This document shows, piece after piece, positions 30,281 to 40,275 of a stretch of 64,000 nt of DNA. The translations under genes and the position numbers were made by a program. The stretch is taken from positions 296,663-360,662 of the forward strand of contig JALSJM010000008.1 of assembly GCA_026989355.1 (NCBI GenBank), given 5' to 3'. The DNA is from Paracoccaceae bacterium. Lineage in GTDB: Bacteria; Pseudomonadota; Alphaproteobacteria; Rhodobacterales; Rhodobacteraceae. Within the stretch, counting starts at the first letter, position 1. Each line of letters begins with the position of its first letter. The notes beneath the pieces are model-generated. The model was not told where the DNA came from and made no database searches. It saw only the letters and a list, made by a program, of their open reading frames with translations.

Positions 30281-31325
30281 TCTCCTTGCCCCTCTTGCCC
30301 GAGAATGTCTGGAACATGGGTATCCCGAGCGCGGCACGATCCGACGAACCGGGCGGCTCTTCGGTGCGCTCGGCCACCCGCAGACGGGCCGAGCGGGCGC
30401 GCGGGTTGTGCCCGACTTCGGCCGCGTCGGCAATGATCGCCTTGCGGGAAACAAGCCGGAAGCGCGGCGGCGTGTGCGCGGCCTCGGGTGCGTGGCGGCT
30501 ACCCCCTCCGCCGCCGCCGCTGCGCAGTTGCAGGAACCGCTTCACTATCCGATCTTCCAGCGAATGGAAGGTGACAACCGCCAGCCGCCCCCCCGGCGCC
30601 AGCGCCCGCTCGGCTGCTTCCAGCCCCTCTATCAGGGCTCCGAATTCGTTGTTCACGGCAATGCGTATGGCCTGGAAGCTGCGGGTTGCCGGATGCGACC
30701 GACCGGGCTTGCGCCGCGGCAGGCACCGCTCGACGATTGAGGCCAGGCGGCCTGTTGTCGTTATCGGCGCGCGGGCCCTCTCGGCCACGATGGCGCGGGC
30801 GATATGCCGGGCCGAACGCTCTTCGCCATAGTGATAGAGAATGTCGCAAAGCGTTGCCTCGTCGGCGGAATTGACAAGATCGGCCGCCGAAGGCCCCGAC
30901 TGGCTCATCCGCATGTCAAGCGGCCCGTCCTGCATGAAGGAAAAGCCGCGCTCGGGGCGATCAAGCTGCATCGACGATACGCCGAGATCAAGCACCACCC
31001 CGGCCAGCGGCTGGCGGACATGCACATCGAGATCGCGGAAATTGCCCTGCACCAGTTCGAGACGATCACCGCAGGGCGCACCCCACTCGCGCGCCAGCTC
31101 CAGCGCCAGAGGGTCGCAGTCAACCCCGATCACCCGCTCAGCCCCCGCCTCGAGCAGCGCCCGCGCATAGCCCCCCGCCCCGAGCGTGCCGTCAAGCCAC
31201 ACGCCACGCACCGGCGCCACCGCCTGCAGCAGCGGACCAAGAAGCACGGGAACATGAAGATCTTGCGACAGGGGCGGAGACGGCGGCGGAAACGGCGGCG
31301 GAGCGGAGCGTTCGGCGGCAGACAT
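30273..31325 (-). CDS. rsmH: 16S rRNA (cytosine-1402-N4)-methyltransferase RsmH
   Basis: SAM-dependent methyltransferase (former MraW), 350 residues. N-terminal [20 protein letters not shown] and [20 protein letters not shown] (SAM motif I), [18 protein letters not shown] (motif with catalytic region) and the C-terminal [17 protein letters not shown] are diagnostic. A basic C-terminal tail contains a Gly-rich insert before [13 protein letters not shown]. It follows mraZ by 3 bp. Confidence 0.97.
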   Translation of the reverse strand: MSAAERSAPPPFPPPSPPLSQDLHVPVLLGPLLQAVAPVRGVWLDGTLGAGGYARALLEAGAERVIGVDCDPLALELAREWGAPCGDRLELVQGNFRDLDVHVRQPLAGVVLDLGVSSMQLDRPERGFSFMQDGPLDMRMSQSGPSAADLVNSADEATLCDILYHYGEERSARHIARAIVAERARAPITTTGRLASIVERCLPRRKPGRSHPATRSFQAIRIAVNNEFGALIEGLEAAERALAPGGRLAVVTFHSLEDRIVKRFLQLRSGGGGGGSRHAPEAAHTPPRFRLVSRKAIIADAAEVGHNPRARSARLRVAERTEEPPGSSDRAALGIPMFQTFSGKRGKENA

Positions 31326-31328
31326 CGC

Positions 31329-31832
31329 TCAGACCTCCGCTTCTTCGCCATCCAGATAGACGGACGGATCGAGATCGGGATCGAAATCATCGTCGGCCTC
31401 GAGGCCCGCGTTCATCTCGGCCTCGTATGTTTCGGGGTTCCAGATTTCGAACGTGTCGCCGTTACCGATGAAATAGGCCTCTTTCCCGAGTCCGATCTTT
31501 TCGCGAAGGCGCGCGGGCAGCACCAGGCGGCCGGTTTCATCCACCGATGTGGGATAGGCCTGCCCGTGATAGAGCCGCTGCAATGCGCGCCGCCTCTTCG
31601 AGCCGCGCGGCATCTTCGCGATCTTTCGATCAACCTCCGCGATCGCCTCCATGGTGAAACATTCAAGCTGCTTGCGGCGGTGATCGCCATAGACGATCAC
31701 CAGGTTCGGATTCTGGCCGGGCCCCCACTTCGGATCGCCGGCCTCGAGAACGCGGCGAAACAGGGCCGGGATCGACACCCGCCCCTTTGCATCCACCTTG
31801 TGAATGCCGTCGCCTCTGAACGTTCCCGTCAC
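31329..31832 (-). CDS. mraZ: Transcriptional regulator MraZ
   Basis: AbrB-fold protein, first gene of the dcw cluster; in E. coli MraZ binds tandem TGGG-type repeats and represses its own operon. 167 residues with two MraZ repeats, each with a DxxGR core (KVDAKGRVSIP and SVDETGRLVLP). The C-terminus is acidic (DDDFDPDLDPSVYLDGEEAEV). Start GTG 31832 with GGAAGG upstream; no in-frame ATG fits the conserved N-terminus TGTFRGDGIH. Repeats matching its expected binding sites lie upstream. Confidence 0.95.
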   Translation of the reverse strand: MTGTFRGDGIHKVDAKGRVSIPALFRRVLEAGDPKWGPGQNPNLVIVYGDHRRKQLECFTMEAIAEVDRKIAKMPRGSKRRRALQRLYHGQAYPTSVDETGRLVLPARLREKIGLGKEAYFIGNGDTFEIWNPETYEAEMNAGLEADDDFDPDLDPSVYLDGEEAEV

Positions 31833-32105
31833 GGCCTTCCGGCTCCTGTCCCTTCCCCCGGCCTGCGCATCCGCCCCTGAAACGAGCAACGGCGGATCGA
31901 GCTGCTGCCACTGCCCAATCCGCCGCCCTCGTCCCATCTCTGGGATGTCCGACTGCGCGCGCCACCTGGGGGGATGTCTGCTCGCTCGCGCGCCGGATCT
32001 GCCTCAGATGAAAGCGGAGCCTGTATGAAACCTGACTTGGTGCCTGTTCGGGGTTCTTTGCGTGCCCCTGTTGCTACCCGTTTTCATCTGTCAGCATGTT
32101 TGACA

Positions 32106-32120
32106 TGGGAATTCATGGGA
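32106..32120 (+). promoter_or_regulatory. TGGGA-N5-TGGGA pair, putative MraZ operator (distal in leader)
   Basis: TGGGA at 32106-32110 and 32116-32120 on the plus strand, spaced by one helical turn, with ATTCA between. MraZ is known to bind direct TGGG-type repeats with 5-nt spacers. This pair is inverted relative to the mraZ direction and to the pair at 32276-32290. Confidence 0.55.
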
Positions 32121-32240
32121 ATCAACTAAAAAATAGCCATAAAATCCCGCATTCTGACTTTCCTGCCTCAAAAAGAGATACGTTACCTTATCATTTTTGA
32201 AAGATATGTGCAAGAAATAGCATATGATTTGAAATCACAC

Positions 32241-32269
32241 ACTATATATAGATAGAAAAGGTGCTCCAA
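32241..32269 (-). promoter_or_regulatory. Sigma70-like promoter for mraZ/dcw operon
   Basis: On the minus strand TTGGAG (32269-32264), a 17-nt spacer and TATAGT (32246-32241): four of six matches at -35 and five of six at -10 with ideal spacing. The upstream edge is 6 nt from the TGGGA pair at 32276-32290. Transcription would start near 32234. Confidence 0.55.
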
Positions 32270-32275
32270 AAAATA

Positions 32276-32290
32276 TCCCATGAAATCCCA
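32276..32290 (-). promoter_or_regulatory. TGGGA-N5-TGGGA pair, putative MraZ operator (promoter-proximal)
   Basis: On the minus strand TGGGA (32290-32286), TTTCA, TGGGA (32280-32276). Spacing and sequence match the MraZ-type direct repeat, and it abuts the predicted -35 box. The flanks match the plus-strand pair closely (common pattern ATGGGA-N-TTCATGGGA). Confidence 0.6.
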
Positions 32291-32520
32291 TATTTTTTGC
32301 GACACTTCAGATCCATCACCACAGACAGGGGCCCCTGTGCCATTGCAGGGCGCGAATCACCCCGGGAACATCCGAATTGAAGGCAAATCATCCCCCTGCC
32401 CTGCCGATCCCGTCAGCCGGGTGCCGTGAAATCCCGTGCCCGGAGAAAACCGGAAGACAGGCGGAATGCACCGGAACCCGGGCAGGCCCGCAAGGGTGTG
32501 CGGGGCCGTGCGGGCGGTTT

Positions 32521-33612
32521 TCAGGCAACGCCCCTTTCCACAAGAGCCCGCGCCAGCCGGTCATAGCTTTCGGCCAGCGGCCCCCCGCCCGCCGCCACCG
32601 GCGTGCCGGAATCGCCTGCCTCGCGCACCTCAAGGGCCAGCGGCAGATCCCCCAGAAAGGGCAGCCCCAGCCGTTCGGCTTCGGCCCGCACTCCGCCGGC
32701 ACCGAACACGTGGCTTTCGCCTCCGCAATGAGGGCAGACGAAAACCGACATGTTTTCGATCAGCCCGAGGATCGGCACATCAAGCCGCTCGAACATGTCG
32801 ATCGCGCGGCGGGCATCCAGAAGCGCCACATCCTGCGGGGTGGACACCACCAGCGCACCGTCAAGCTCGGTTTTCTGGCCAAGGGTCAGCTGCACGTCGC
32901 CGGTGCCGGGGGGCAGGTCGATCAGCAGCACGTCGAGCGCCCCCCAGGCCACCTGCCCCAGCATCTGCTGCAGCGCGCCCATCAGCATCGGCCCGCGCCA
33001 GATCACCGCCTGGTCGGGTTCCAGCATCAGCCCCAGCGACATCACCGTCACCCCATGCGCGCGCAAGGGGATGATCGTCTGCCCGTCGGGCGAGGCGGGG
33101 CGTTGACTGAGCCCCATCATGCGGGGCTGGCTGGGGCCGTGGATATCGGCATCAAGCAGCCCCACCCTGCGCCCGGCGCGCGCCAGCGCCACGGCAAGAT
33201 TGGAAGACACGGTGGACTTGCCCACCCCTCCCTTGCCCGAGCCGATCACCAGCACATGCTCCACACCCTCGGGCCTTGTCTTGCCTTTTTGCGGCACCGG
33301 ATGGCGGCCAAGCTTCAGCCGCGGCGCGCCTCCCGTCCCCTGCGGTTTCCCGGCGGCCGAGGCTGCCTGATGCGCAGTCAGAACGACCGAAACATCCTCA
33401 ACCCCCGGCAGCGCCGCAACGGCGGCTTCGGCGGCATGCCGCAGCGGTTCGATGGCCCGGGCATGCCCGGGGCTTTCGGCTTCAAGCACGAAACGCACCC
33501 GGCCATTCTCGACGGTCACGGCGCGCACCATGTCGCGCGACACGGGATCACCCCCGTCAGGCAGTTTCAGCTTGCGCAGGGCCTCAAGCACTTCGGCACG
33601 GGTGACAGGCAT
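32521..33612 (-). CDS. apbC: Mrp/ApbC-family Fe-S cluster carrier ATPase
   Basis: P-loop NTPase that carries and delivers Fe-S clusters, 363 residues. An N-terminal MIP18/DUF59-like domain (1-80; TRAEVLEALRKLKLPDGGD) precedes the MinD-like ATPase domain with deviant Walker A GSGKGGVGKST (about 124-134), DADIHGPSQPRMMG and IDLPPGTGDVQLTLGQ. The cluster-binding motif CPHC is visible in FVCPHCGGESHVF. ATG 33612 is chosen at the family N-terminus. Downstream lies the mraZ upstream region. Confidence 0.94.
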   Translation of the reverse strand: MPVTRAEVLEALRKLKLPDGGDPVSRDMVRAVTVENGRVRFVLEAESPGHARAIEPLRHAAEAAVAALPGVEDVSVVLTAHQAASAAGKPQGTGGAPRLKLGRHPVPQKGKTRPEGVEHVLVIGSGKGGVGKSTVSSNLAVALARAGRRVGLLDADIHGPSQPRMMGLSQRPASPDGQTIIPLRAHGVTVMSLGLMLEPDQAVIWRGPMLMGALQQMLGQVAWGALDVLLIDLPPGTGDVQLTLGQKTELDGALVVSTPQDVALLDARRAIDMFERLDVPILGLIENMSVFVCPHCGGESHVFGAGGVRAEAERLGLPFLGDLPLALEVREAGDSGTPVAAGGGPLAESYDRLARALVERGVA

Positions 33613-33804
33613 GGCAGTTTCCCCTTTTTCCGGCGGTTTCCTCGGGCGCCCCGGCAGAACCGGGAGCAGCACGGCCGCACGCGCGACAGAACCCTGCAAC
33701 AGAAGTGTGCATTTCGCCGGGAAGAGCAAGGGGCAACCGGCATGCCATGCGCCCCGCACTGCCATCCATGCGATTTCTGCATGGCGGCATTGCCCTCTCG
33801 GCAA

Positions 33805-33832
33805 TTGTGCAAACGCAGAAAATACCTATTTG
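33805..33832 (+). promoter_or_regulatory. Possible RpoH- or sigma70-type promoter for the DUF1127/sRNA unit
   Basis: TTGTGC (33805-33810) and CCTATTTG (around 33825-33832) at about 15-16 nt spacing. CTATTT resembles the -10 of alphaproteobacterial RpoH promoters, and in Rhodobacter sphaeroides the DUF1127-CcsR unit is RpoH-dependent. The rest of the 318-bp divergent gap 33613-33930 shows no other gene. Assignment is tentative. Confidence 0.35.
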
Positions 33833-33930
33833 TTGCCATGTCGAGGGCGCGCCTCTCGTACAGGCAGACGTCAGACAGCATCACAGATGAAACACCGGGC
33901 CACACGGCCCCCCGCAGGAAAGACAGAACA

Positions 33931-34152
33931 ATGGCATTCGTGATCGACAGCATCAGCCCGAAACGCAGCCTGAGCGATCGGCTGCGCGCGGCAGCACGGG
34001 GCGCCTTCCGGCGCGCTTCCGACCATTACATGTATCACCGCACCATCCGCGAACTGCAGGCGCTTGATGCACGCACACTGGCCGACCTCGGCCTCAATCG
34101 CTCGGCCATCAGGAGCGCGGCGCGCGAGACGGTCTACGGCCATCAGGACTGA
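33931..34152 (+). CDS. DUF1127 small RNA-binding-type protein (CcaF1-like)
   Basis: A 73-residue basic protein. Its C-terminal half matches DUF1127 (HRTIRELQALDARTLADLGL followed by NRSAIRSAARE). Such proteins include R. sphaeroides CcaF1, which is encoded just upstream of the CcsR sRNAs and affects RNA maturation and turnover. Here too the gene is followed directly by hairpins with CCTCCTCCC loops. ATG 33931 has AGGAAAG 8 nt upstream. Probably stress-induced with the downstream RNAs. Confidence 0.88.
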   Translation: MAFVIDSISPKRSLSDRLRAAARGAFRRASDHYMYHRTIRELQALDARTLADLGLNRSAIRSAARETVYGHQD

Positions 34153-34169
34153 AACGGCAGAAGAGTTTC

Positions 34170-34363
34170 GGCAGGTCCCGCGTCCTCCGTCCTCCTCGTG
34201 GCCTTCCGATCCCTGCGGTGGCGCTTCTCCTCCCGGCGCTTCCGCGGCGAATTCCGGGCCTGACCCCGGACCGGTTGCGAAGGGCTTTCTCCTCCTCCCT
34301 GTGAGCCCGACGCAGACAAGAACGGCAGCGCCTCCTCCTCCCTGGGCGCTGCCGTTTCTTCTT
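34170..34363 (+). ncRNA. CcsR-like tandem sRNA hairpins with anti-Shine-Dalgarno loops
   Basis: Directly after the DUF1127 gene, three clear hairpins and one weak one expose C/T-rich loops. The weak one (about 34172-34207) has loop TCCTCCGTCCTCCTC. The second is 34214-34246, loop TTCTCCTCCCG. The third pairs GGGCT with AGCCC (34282-34308), loop TTCTCCTCCTCCCTGTG. The fourth is a 12-bp perfect stem (34321-34332 with 34345-34356), loop TCCTCCTCCCTG, followed by TCTTCTT. This matches the layout of R. sphaeroides CcsR1-4 ('cuckoo RNA' family): CCUCCUCCC loops, cotranscription with a DUF1127 gene and processing into separate RNAs. Exact ends are unknown. Confidence 0.8.
34321..34363 (+). terminator. 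Rho-independent terminator formed by the last CcsR-like hairpin
   Basis: AACGGCAGCGCC pairs perfectly with GGCGCTGCCGTT around a 12-nt loop, followed by TCTTCTT. It ends the DUF1127/sRNA transcript and is probably also the 3' end of the last sRNA. Confidence 0.88.
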
Positions 34364-34437
34364 GCCCCGCCCCGCGCCCGTGGCCGACAGAGGATGCCTG
34401 CGGTGGAGACATTTGCAGACCGGTGACGGGGCCGGCG

Positions 34438-36771
34438 TCAGAAGGGGATGTCACCGGCCTTGTCGGCCGCTTCGAGATACCGGGCAAGAACCTTCTTCAC
34501 GCCCGCCTTCTCGAAATCGATCTCGAGCTTGTCGCCCTCGACGCCTGTTACCGCCCCATAGCCGAATTTCTGGTGGAATACGCGCTCACCCTTGCCGAAA
34601 CCCGGGGCAGCGGTGGCCTCGATCAGTGGCGGGCTGCCGCGGGAAGACGCCGGGCGGCGGGCGGCCGCACCGGCCTGCATCCGCTGCCAGCCGGGGGTAT
34701 TGCAGCGATCGGCCCGCGCCGCGGCCTGGTCCATCTTCTGCCCCCCGAACGCAGCTGCCGCGCCATGCCCCCCGCCATAAAGGCCGGGAGAGGTCAGGAC
34801 TTCGACATGATCCTCCGGCAGTTCGTCTATGAAGCGCGAAGGCATCTGCGATTTCCACTGACCGTGAACGAACCGGCTGGCGGCAAAGGATATGGTGCAC
34901 AGTTCCTCGGCCCGGGTGATGCCCACATGGGCAAGGCGGCGTTCTTCCTCAAGCCCCCTCAGGCCGTTTTCATCCATGCTGCGCTGGCTGGGAAACAGGC
35001 CGTCCTCCCAGCCCGGCAGGAACACAACGGGAAACTCAAGGCCCTTTGCCGCATGAAGCGTCATGATCGTGACCGCGTCTTCGCCGGTGCCGGTTTCATT
35101 GTCCAGCACAAGAGCCACATGCTCCAGGAAGCCTTCGAGATTTTCGAACCCGTCCAGCGCCTTTACCAGTTCCCTGAGGTTTTCAAGCCGCCCCGGCGCA
35201 TCGGGCGACGTATCGTTCTGCCACATGGCGGTATAGCCGCTTTCATCAAGGATGATTTCGGCAAGCTCGGTATGCGCGAGATCGCCGCGCCGCGCCTCTG
35301 CCCGCCAGCGAGCAAGATTGTCAAGCAGCCTGCGCAACTCGCCTGCGCCCCTGCCCCCAAGCCCGCCCTGTTCGAGCAGCAGCCGCGCCCCCTCGGCAAG
35401 CGGCAGGCCATTCGCCTGCGCCGTGGCGCGGATCCTTGCCTGCGCCGCCTCGCCAAGGCCGCGCTTCGGCGTGTTGACGATACGCTCGAAGGCCAGATCG
35501 TCGGCCGGGCTGACGACCAGGCGGAAATAGGCCATGGCATCGCGGATCTCGCGCCGTTCGTAAAAACGCGGACCACCGATCACCCGGTAGGGCAGACCGA
35601 TGGCAAGAAAGCGATCCTCGAAGGCGCGCATCTGATGGCCGGCACGCACGAGAATGGCAATTTCATCAAGCGGCCGGGGGAGCATACCGCGGGTGCCCCG
35701 CTGCAGCGCTTCGATCTCATCGCCGATCCAGCGTGCCTCCTCCTCGCCATCCCAATGGCCGACGAGACGCAGTTTCTCGCCCTCGGAGGCTTCGGTCCAC
35801 AGGGTCTTGCCAAGGCGGCCCTCATTGGCAGCGATAAGCCCCGAGGCCGCACCAAGGATATGGGGGCCAGAGCGGTAATTCTGCTCGAGCCGGATCACCC
35901 TGGCACCGGAAAAATCCTTTTCGAAACGCAGGATGTTGCCCACTTCGGCCCCCCGCCAGCCATAGACCGACTGATCGTCGTCGCCCACGCAGCAGATATT
36001 GCGATGCCCGGCAGCCAGCAGCCTCAGCCACAGATACTGGGCCACGTTGGTATCCTGATACTCATCCACCAGAACATGGCGAAAGCGGCGCTGGTATTGC
36101 GCAAGAACGTCGGGGTGCTTCTGAAAGATCGTCACCACATGCAGCAGCAGATCACCGAAATCCGCCGCGTTCAGGGCCGCAAGCCGCGCCTGATAGGCCG
36201 CATAAAGGGCGGGGCCCGCGCCATTGAAGGCCCCCGCTTCGCCCGATGGCAGGTTTTCAGGGGTGAACGCACGGTTCTTCCAGCCGTCGATCAGGGCGGC
36301 AAGGGCGCGGGCCGGCCAGCGCTTTTCATCGATGTTCGCCGCGGCGATCAGCTGTTTCATCAGGCGCAGCTGATCGTCGGTATCGAGAATGGTGAAATTG
36401 CCCTTCAGCCCCGCAAGCTCGCCGTGGCGGCGCAGGATCTTCACACAGACCGAATGAAAGGTTCCCAGCCAAGGCATTCCCTCGATGGTGCGCCCGAGCA
36501 TTTCCTGCACCCGCTCCTTCATCTCGCGGGCGGCCTTGTTGGTGAAGGTCACGGCCAGGATCTCGCCGGGCCGCGCCCGGCCCGTGGCCAGCAGGTGCAC
36601 GATGCGCACCGTCAGCACCCGTGTCTTGCCGGTGCCGGCGCCGGCCAGCACCAGAACCGGCCCCTCAGGTGCCTCGACAGCCGCGCGCTGCGCAGGATTC
36701 AGCCCTTCAAGATAGGGCGCCTTCGGCGCCGCCATGGCACGGGCGGAAAGGGGCAGGTCAGGATTGCTCAT
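34438..36771 (-). CDS. uvrD: UvrD/PcrA-type ATP-dependent DNA helicase
   Basis: SF1A 3'-5' helicase of nucleotide excision and mismatch repair, 777 residues. Q motif LNPAQRAAVEAPEGP, Walker A AGAGTGKT (about 43-50), TFTNKAAREMKERV, motif II VDEYQDTN, motif III CCVGDDDQSVYGWRGAE, motif IV RLEQNYRSG, motif V TLHAAKGLEFPVVFLPG and motif VI VGITRAEE are all present in order. The C-terminal end has a Tudor-like segment (KGERVFHQKFGYGAVTGVEG) typical of UvrD/PcrA. It is convergent with the sRNA terminator. Confidence 0.96.
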   Translation of the reverse strand: MSNPDLPLSARAMAAPKAPYLEGLNPAQRAAVEAPEGPVLVLAGAGTGKTRVLTVRIVHLLATGRARPGEILAVTFTNKAAREMKERVQEMLGRTIEGMPWLGTFHSVCVKILRRHGELAGLKGNFTILDTDDQLRLMKQLIAAANIDEKRWPARALAALIDGWKNRAFTPENLPSGEAGAFNGAGPALYAAYQARLAALNAADFGDLLLHVVTIFQKHPDVLAQYQRRFRHVLVDEYQDTNVAQYLWLRLLAAGHRNICCVGDDDQSVYGWRGAEVGNILRFEKDFSGARVIRLEQNYRSGPHILGAASGLIAANEGRLGKTLWTEASEGEKLRLVGHWDGEEEARWIGDEIEALQRGTRGMLPRPLDEIAILVRAGHQMRAFEDRFLAIGLPYRVIGGPRFYERREIRDAMAYFRLVVSPADDLAFERIVNTPKRGLGEAAQARIRATAQANGLPLAEGARLLLEQGGLGGRGAGELRRLLDNLARWRAEARRGDLAHTELAEIILDESGYTAMWQNDTSPDAPGRLENLRELVKALDGFENLEGFLEHVALVLDNETGTGEDAVTIMTLHAAKGLEFPVVFLPGWEDGLFPSQRSMDENGLRGLEEERRLAHVGITRAEELCTISFAASRFVHGQWKSQMPSRFIDELPEDHVEVLTSPGLYGGGHGAAAAFGGQKMDQAAARADRCNTPGWQRMQAGAAARRPASSRGSPPLIEATAAPGFGKGERVFHQKFGYGAVTGVEGDKLEIDFEKAGVKKVLARYLEAADKAGDIPF

Positions 36772-36931
36772 GCCGACAATCTAGCGCGAAGCGCACCGGA
36801 GGGAAAGGAAATGTTCGCTTTCCGTTCCATTCCTTTCCGCTTTCCCGGCCACCCGTTCATCCCGGAGCAGACCCTTTCTTCGGAAACGGCCGGCATCGGC
36901 CGCAACAGCAGCTGCCGCCCGCTGCGAATCA

Positions 36932-37306
<375 letters not shown>

Positions 37307-37489
37307 CTAGACAAGGAGCGAGCCGTATTCCAGCCCGTTCTTCGCGCCCCCACAAGGGCGCCGCAGGGAAAGCGGACAGACCACGCGGATACCGCTGGCA
37401 GTAACTGCACGGACCGGAACAAGTCGGAAAACGGCCGGGCACACCCGGAGCTCCGCCCGCGTGACGGGACCACGACACGGTGCCGGAGC

Positions 37490-38971
<1,482 letters not shown>

Positions 38972-39117
38972 GATATTCACCCTCCTCTTTGCCTTGCCTG
39001 TCCCCGCCCCGCCCGAAACGACCGGGAACCTCGGCGGCGGCAGCTTCTTTCCCGTGTTCCCACGTCCACTATTCGCATCCCTTCCCTGCCGCGCAAGACC
39101 CGCCTGCATGAACCGGG

Positions 39118-39342
39118 TCAAAAACCCGTGACAGGCACGGCGGCCCGGCCCGACATGGCAGCGCGTGCGATCCAGATCAGCACGATGCCCGTCGCCATCA
39201 CCCCAAGGCCGATCATCCGGCGGCGTTCGGGCGGGATGCGCCGCAGCGCCTCGAGCATGTCTTCAAGACGCACGGGGGCCAGTGCGAACACCAGCCCCTC
39301 GACGAAAAGCACCAGACCAATGGCCAGCAGAAACCAGCCCAC
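39118..39342 (-). CDS. DUF2065 small membrane protein
   Basis: A 74-residue protein with two transmembrane helices (GWFLLAIGLVLFVEGLVFAL; RMIGLGVMATGIVLIWIARA) joined by a basic loop, RRIPPERRR. DUF2065 genes commonly sit next to hflC and degP in proteobacteria; function unknown. The start is GTG 39342, 9 bp after hflC. Confidence 0.88.
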   Translation of the reverse strand: MGWFLLAIGLVLFVEGLVFALAPVRLEDMLEALRRIPPERRRMIGLGVMATGIVLIWIARAAMSGRAAVPVTGF

Positions 39343-39351
39343 GGCCTGCCC

Positions 39352-40275
39352 CTATTCCAGGGCGCCGCCGCTGCCGGCGCCATCCCGGGCGGCGGCAGCG
39401 CGCGCTGCATCGGGATTCTCGGTTTTCAGGTAATCGAAGAATTCGTTGTCGGGCGAGAGCACCATCGAGGTGTTCCTGCCCTGCAACGCCCGCCTGTAGG
39501 CATTGAGCGAGCGGTAGAAGCGGAAGAACTCCTGATCCGCACCATAGGCCCTGGCAAAGATCGCGTTGCGGGTGGCATCGGCCTCACCGCGGATGATCTC
39601 GGCCTTGCGCCTGGCATCCGATACCAGCTCCACCACGGTGCGATCGGCCTGGGCACGCACGCGCTGCGCGGCCTCTGCGCCCCGGGCGCGCTCGTCGGTG
39701 GCCTCGCGCTGACGCTCTGCCCGCATCCGTCCGAAGGTGGCCTCCAGATTCTCGCGCGGCAGATCGGTGCGCTTGAGACGCACGTCGATCACCTCGATCC
39801 CCAGGCTCTCGGACTGGCGGATCGCCCCGTTGCGGATGCGCAGCATCAGCGTGGCGCGATCGGCACTGAGAATGTCGTTCGATGTCACCGAGCCCAGCAC
39901 CTCGCGGGTCTGGGCCCGCAGGATGGAATCAAGCCGGCTCTGCGCGGTCTGGAGACCACCGGCACCAACCGCCTGGCGGAACTGCTGCACATCGGTAATA
40001 CGCCAGCGGGCAAAGGCATCGACCAGAAGCCGGCGATCGTCAAGCGGCGTGATCTCGAGTTCGGCAGTATCAAGCGACTGGATGCGCGCATCGTATTTCA
40101 CCACGTCCTGGATGAGCGGAATCTTGAATCCAAGGCCCGGCTCTTCCTGCACCTTCACGACACGGCCGAACTGGAGCACCAGCGCCTTTTCGGCCTCGCG
40201 CACCACGAAGATCGACGAAAGTCCGGCAATGGCCAGCAGGGCGATCACCGGCAGGATCAGGGTTCTCTTGCGCAT
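39352..40275 (-). CDS. hflC: FtsH modulator HflC
   Basis: SPFH/prohibitin-domain membrane protein; with HflK it forms a large cage around the FtsH protease and modulates it. 307 residues with an N-terminal signal anchor (TLILPVIALLAIAGLSSIFV), SPFH domain (EKALVLQFGRVVKVQEEPGL) and an Ala/Arg/Glu-rich coiled coil (about 190-250; REATDERARGAEAAQRVRA). ATG 40275 shares a base with the hflK stop (TGATG). Confidence 0.95.
   Translation of the reverse strand: MRKRTLILPVIALLAIAGLSSIFVVREAEKALVLQFGRVVKVQEEPGLGFKIPLIQDVVKYDARIQSLDTAELEITPLDDRRLLVDAFARWRITDVQQFRQAVGAGGLQTAQSRLDSILRAQTREVLGSVTSNDILSADRATLMLRIRNGAIRQSESLGIEVIDVRLKRTDLPRENLEATFGRMRAERQREATDERARGAEAAQRVRAQADRTVVELVSDARRKAEIIRGEADATRNAIFARAYGADQEFFRFYRSLNAYRRALQGRNTSMVLSPDNEFFDYLKTENPDAARAAAARDGAGSGGALE

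Larger units (their letters stand above)
31833..32520. other. 688-bp gene-free region upstream of mraZ, partly AT-rich
   Basis: No protein gene is supported. 32100-32310 is clearly AT-rich against the GC-rich surroundings and holds two TGGGA-N5-TGGGA pairs and a sigma70-like promoter. A second weaker promoter, TTGCAC-N17-TAAGGT on the minus strand, lies at 32185-32213. A TCCCA-N4-TGGGA dyad sits at 31932-31945. If transcription starts near 32234 the mraZ leader is about 400 nt long and could hold an 8-codon ORF (around 32145). The apbC-proximal part contains a perfect GC palindrome, ACAGGGGCCCCTGT, near 32325-32338. Confidence 0.6.

Noticed and set aside
32325..32338. Palindrome ACAGGGGCCCCTGT as a terminator of apbC
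   Set aside because: It has no T tract and virtually no loop, and lies about 180 nt after the apbC stop, so it is not a convincing Rho-independent terminator.
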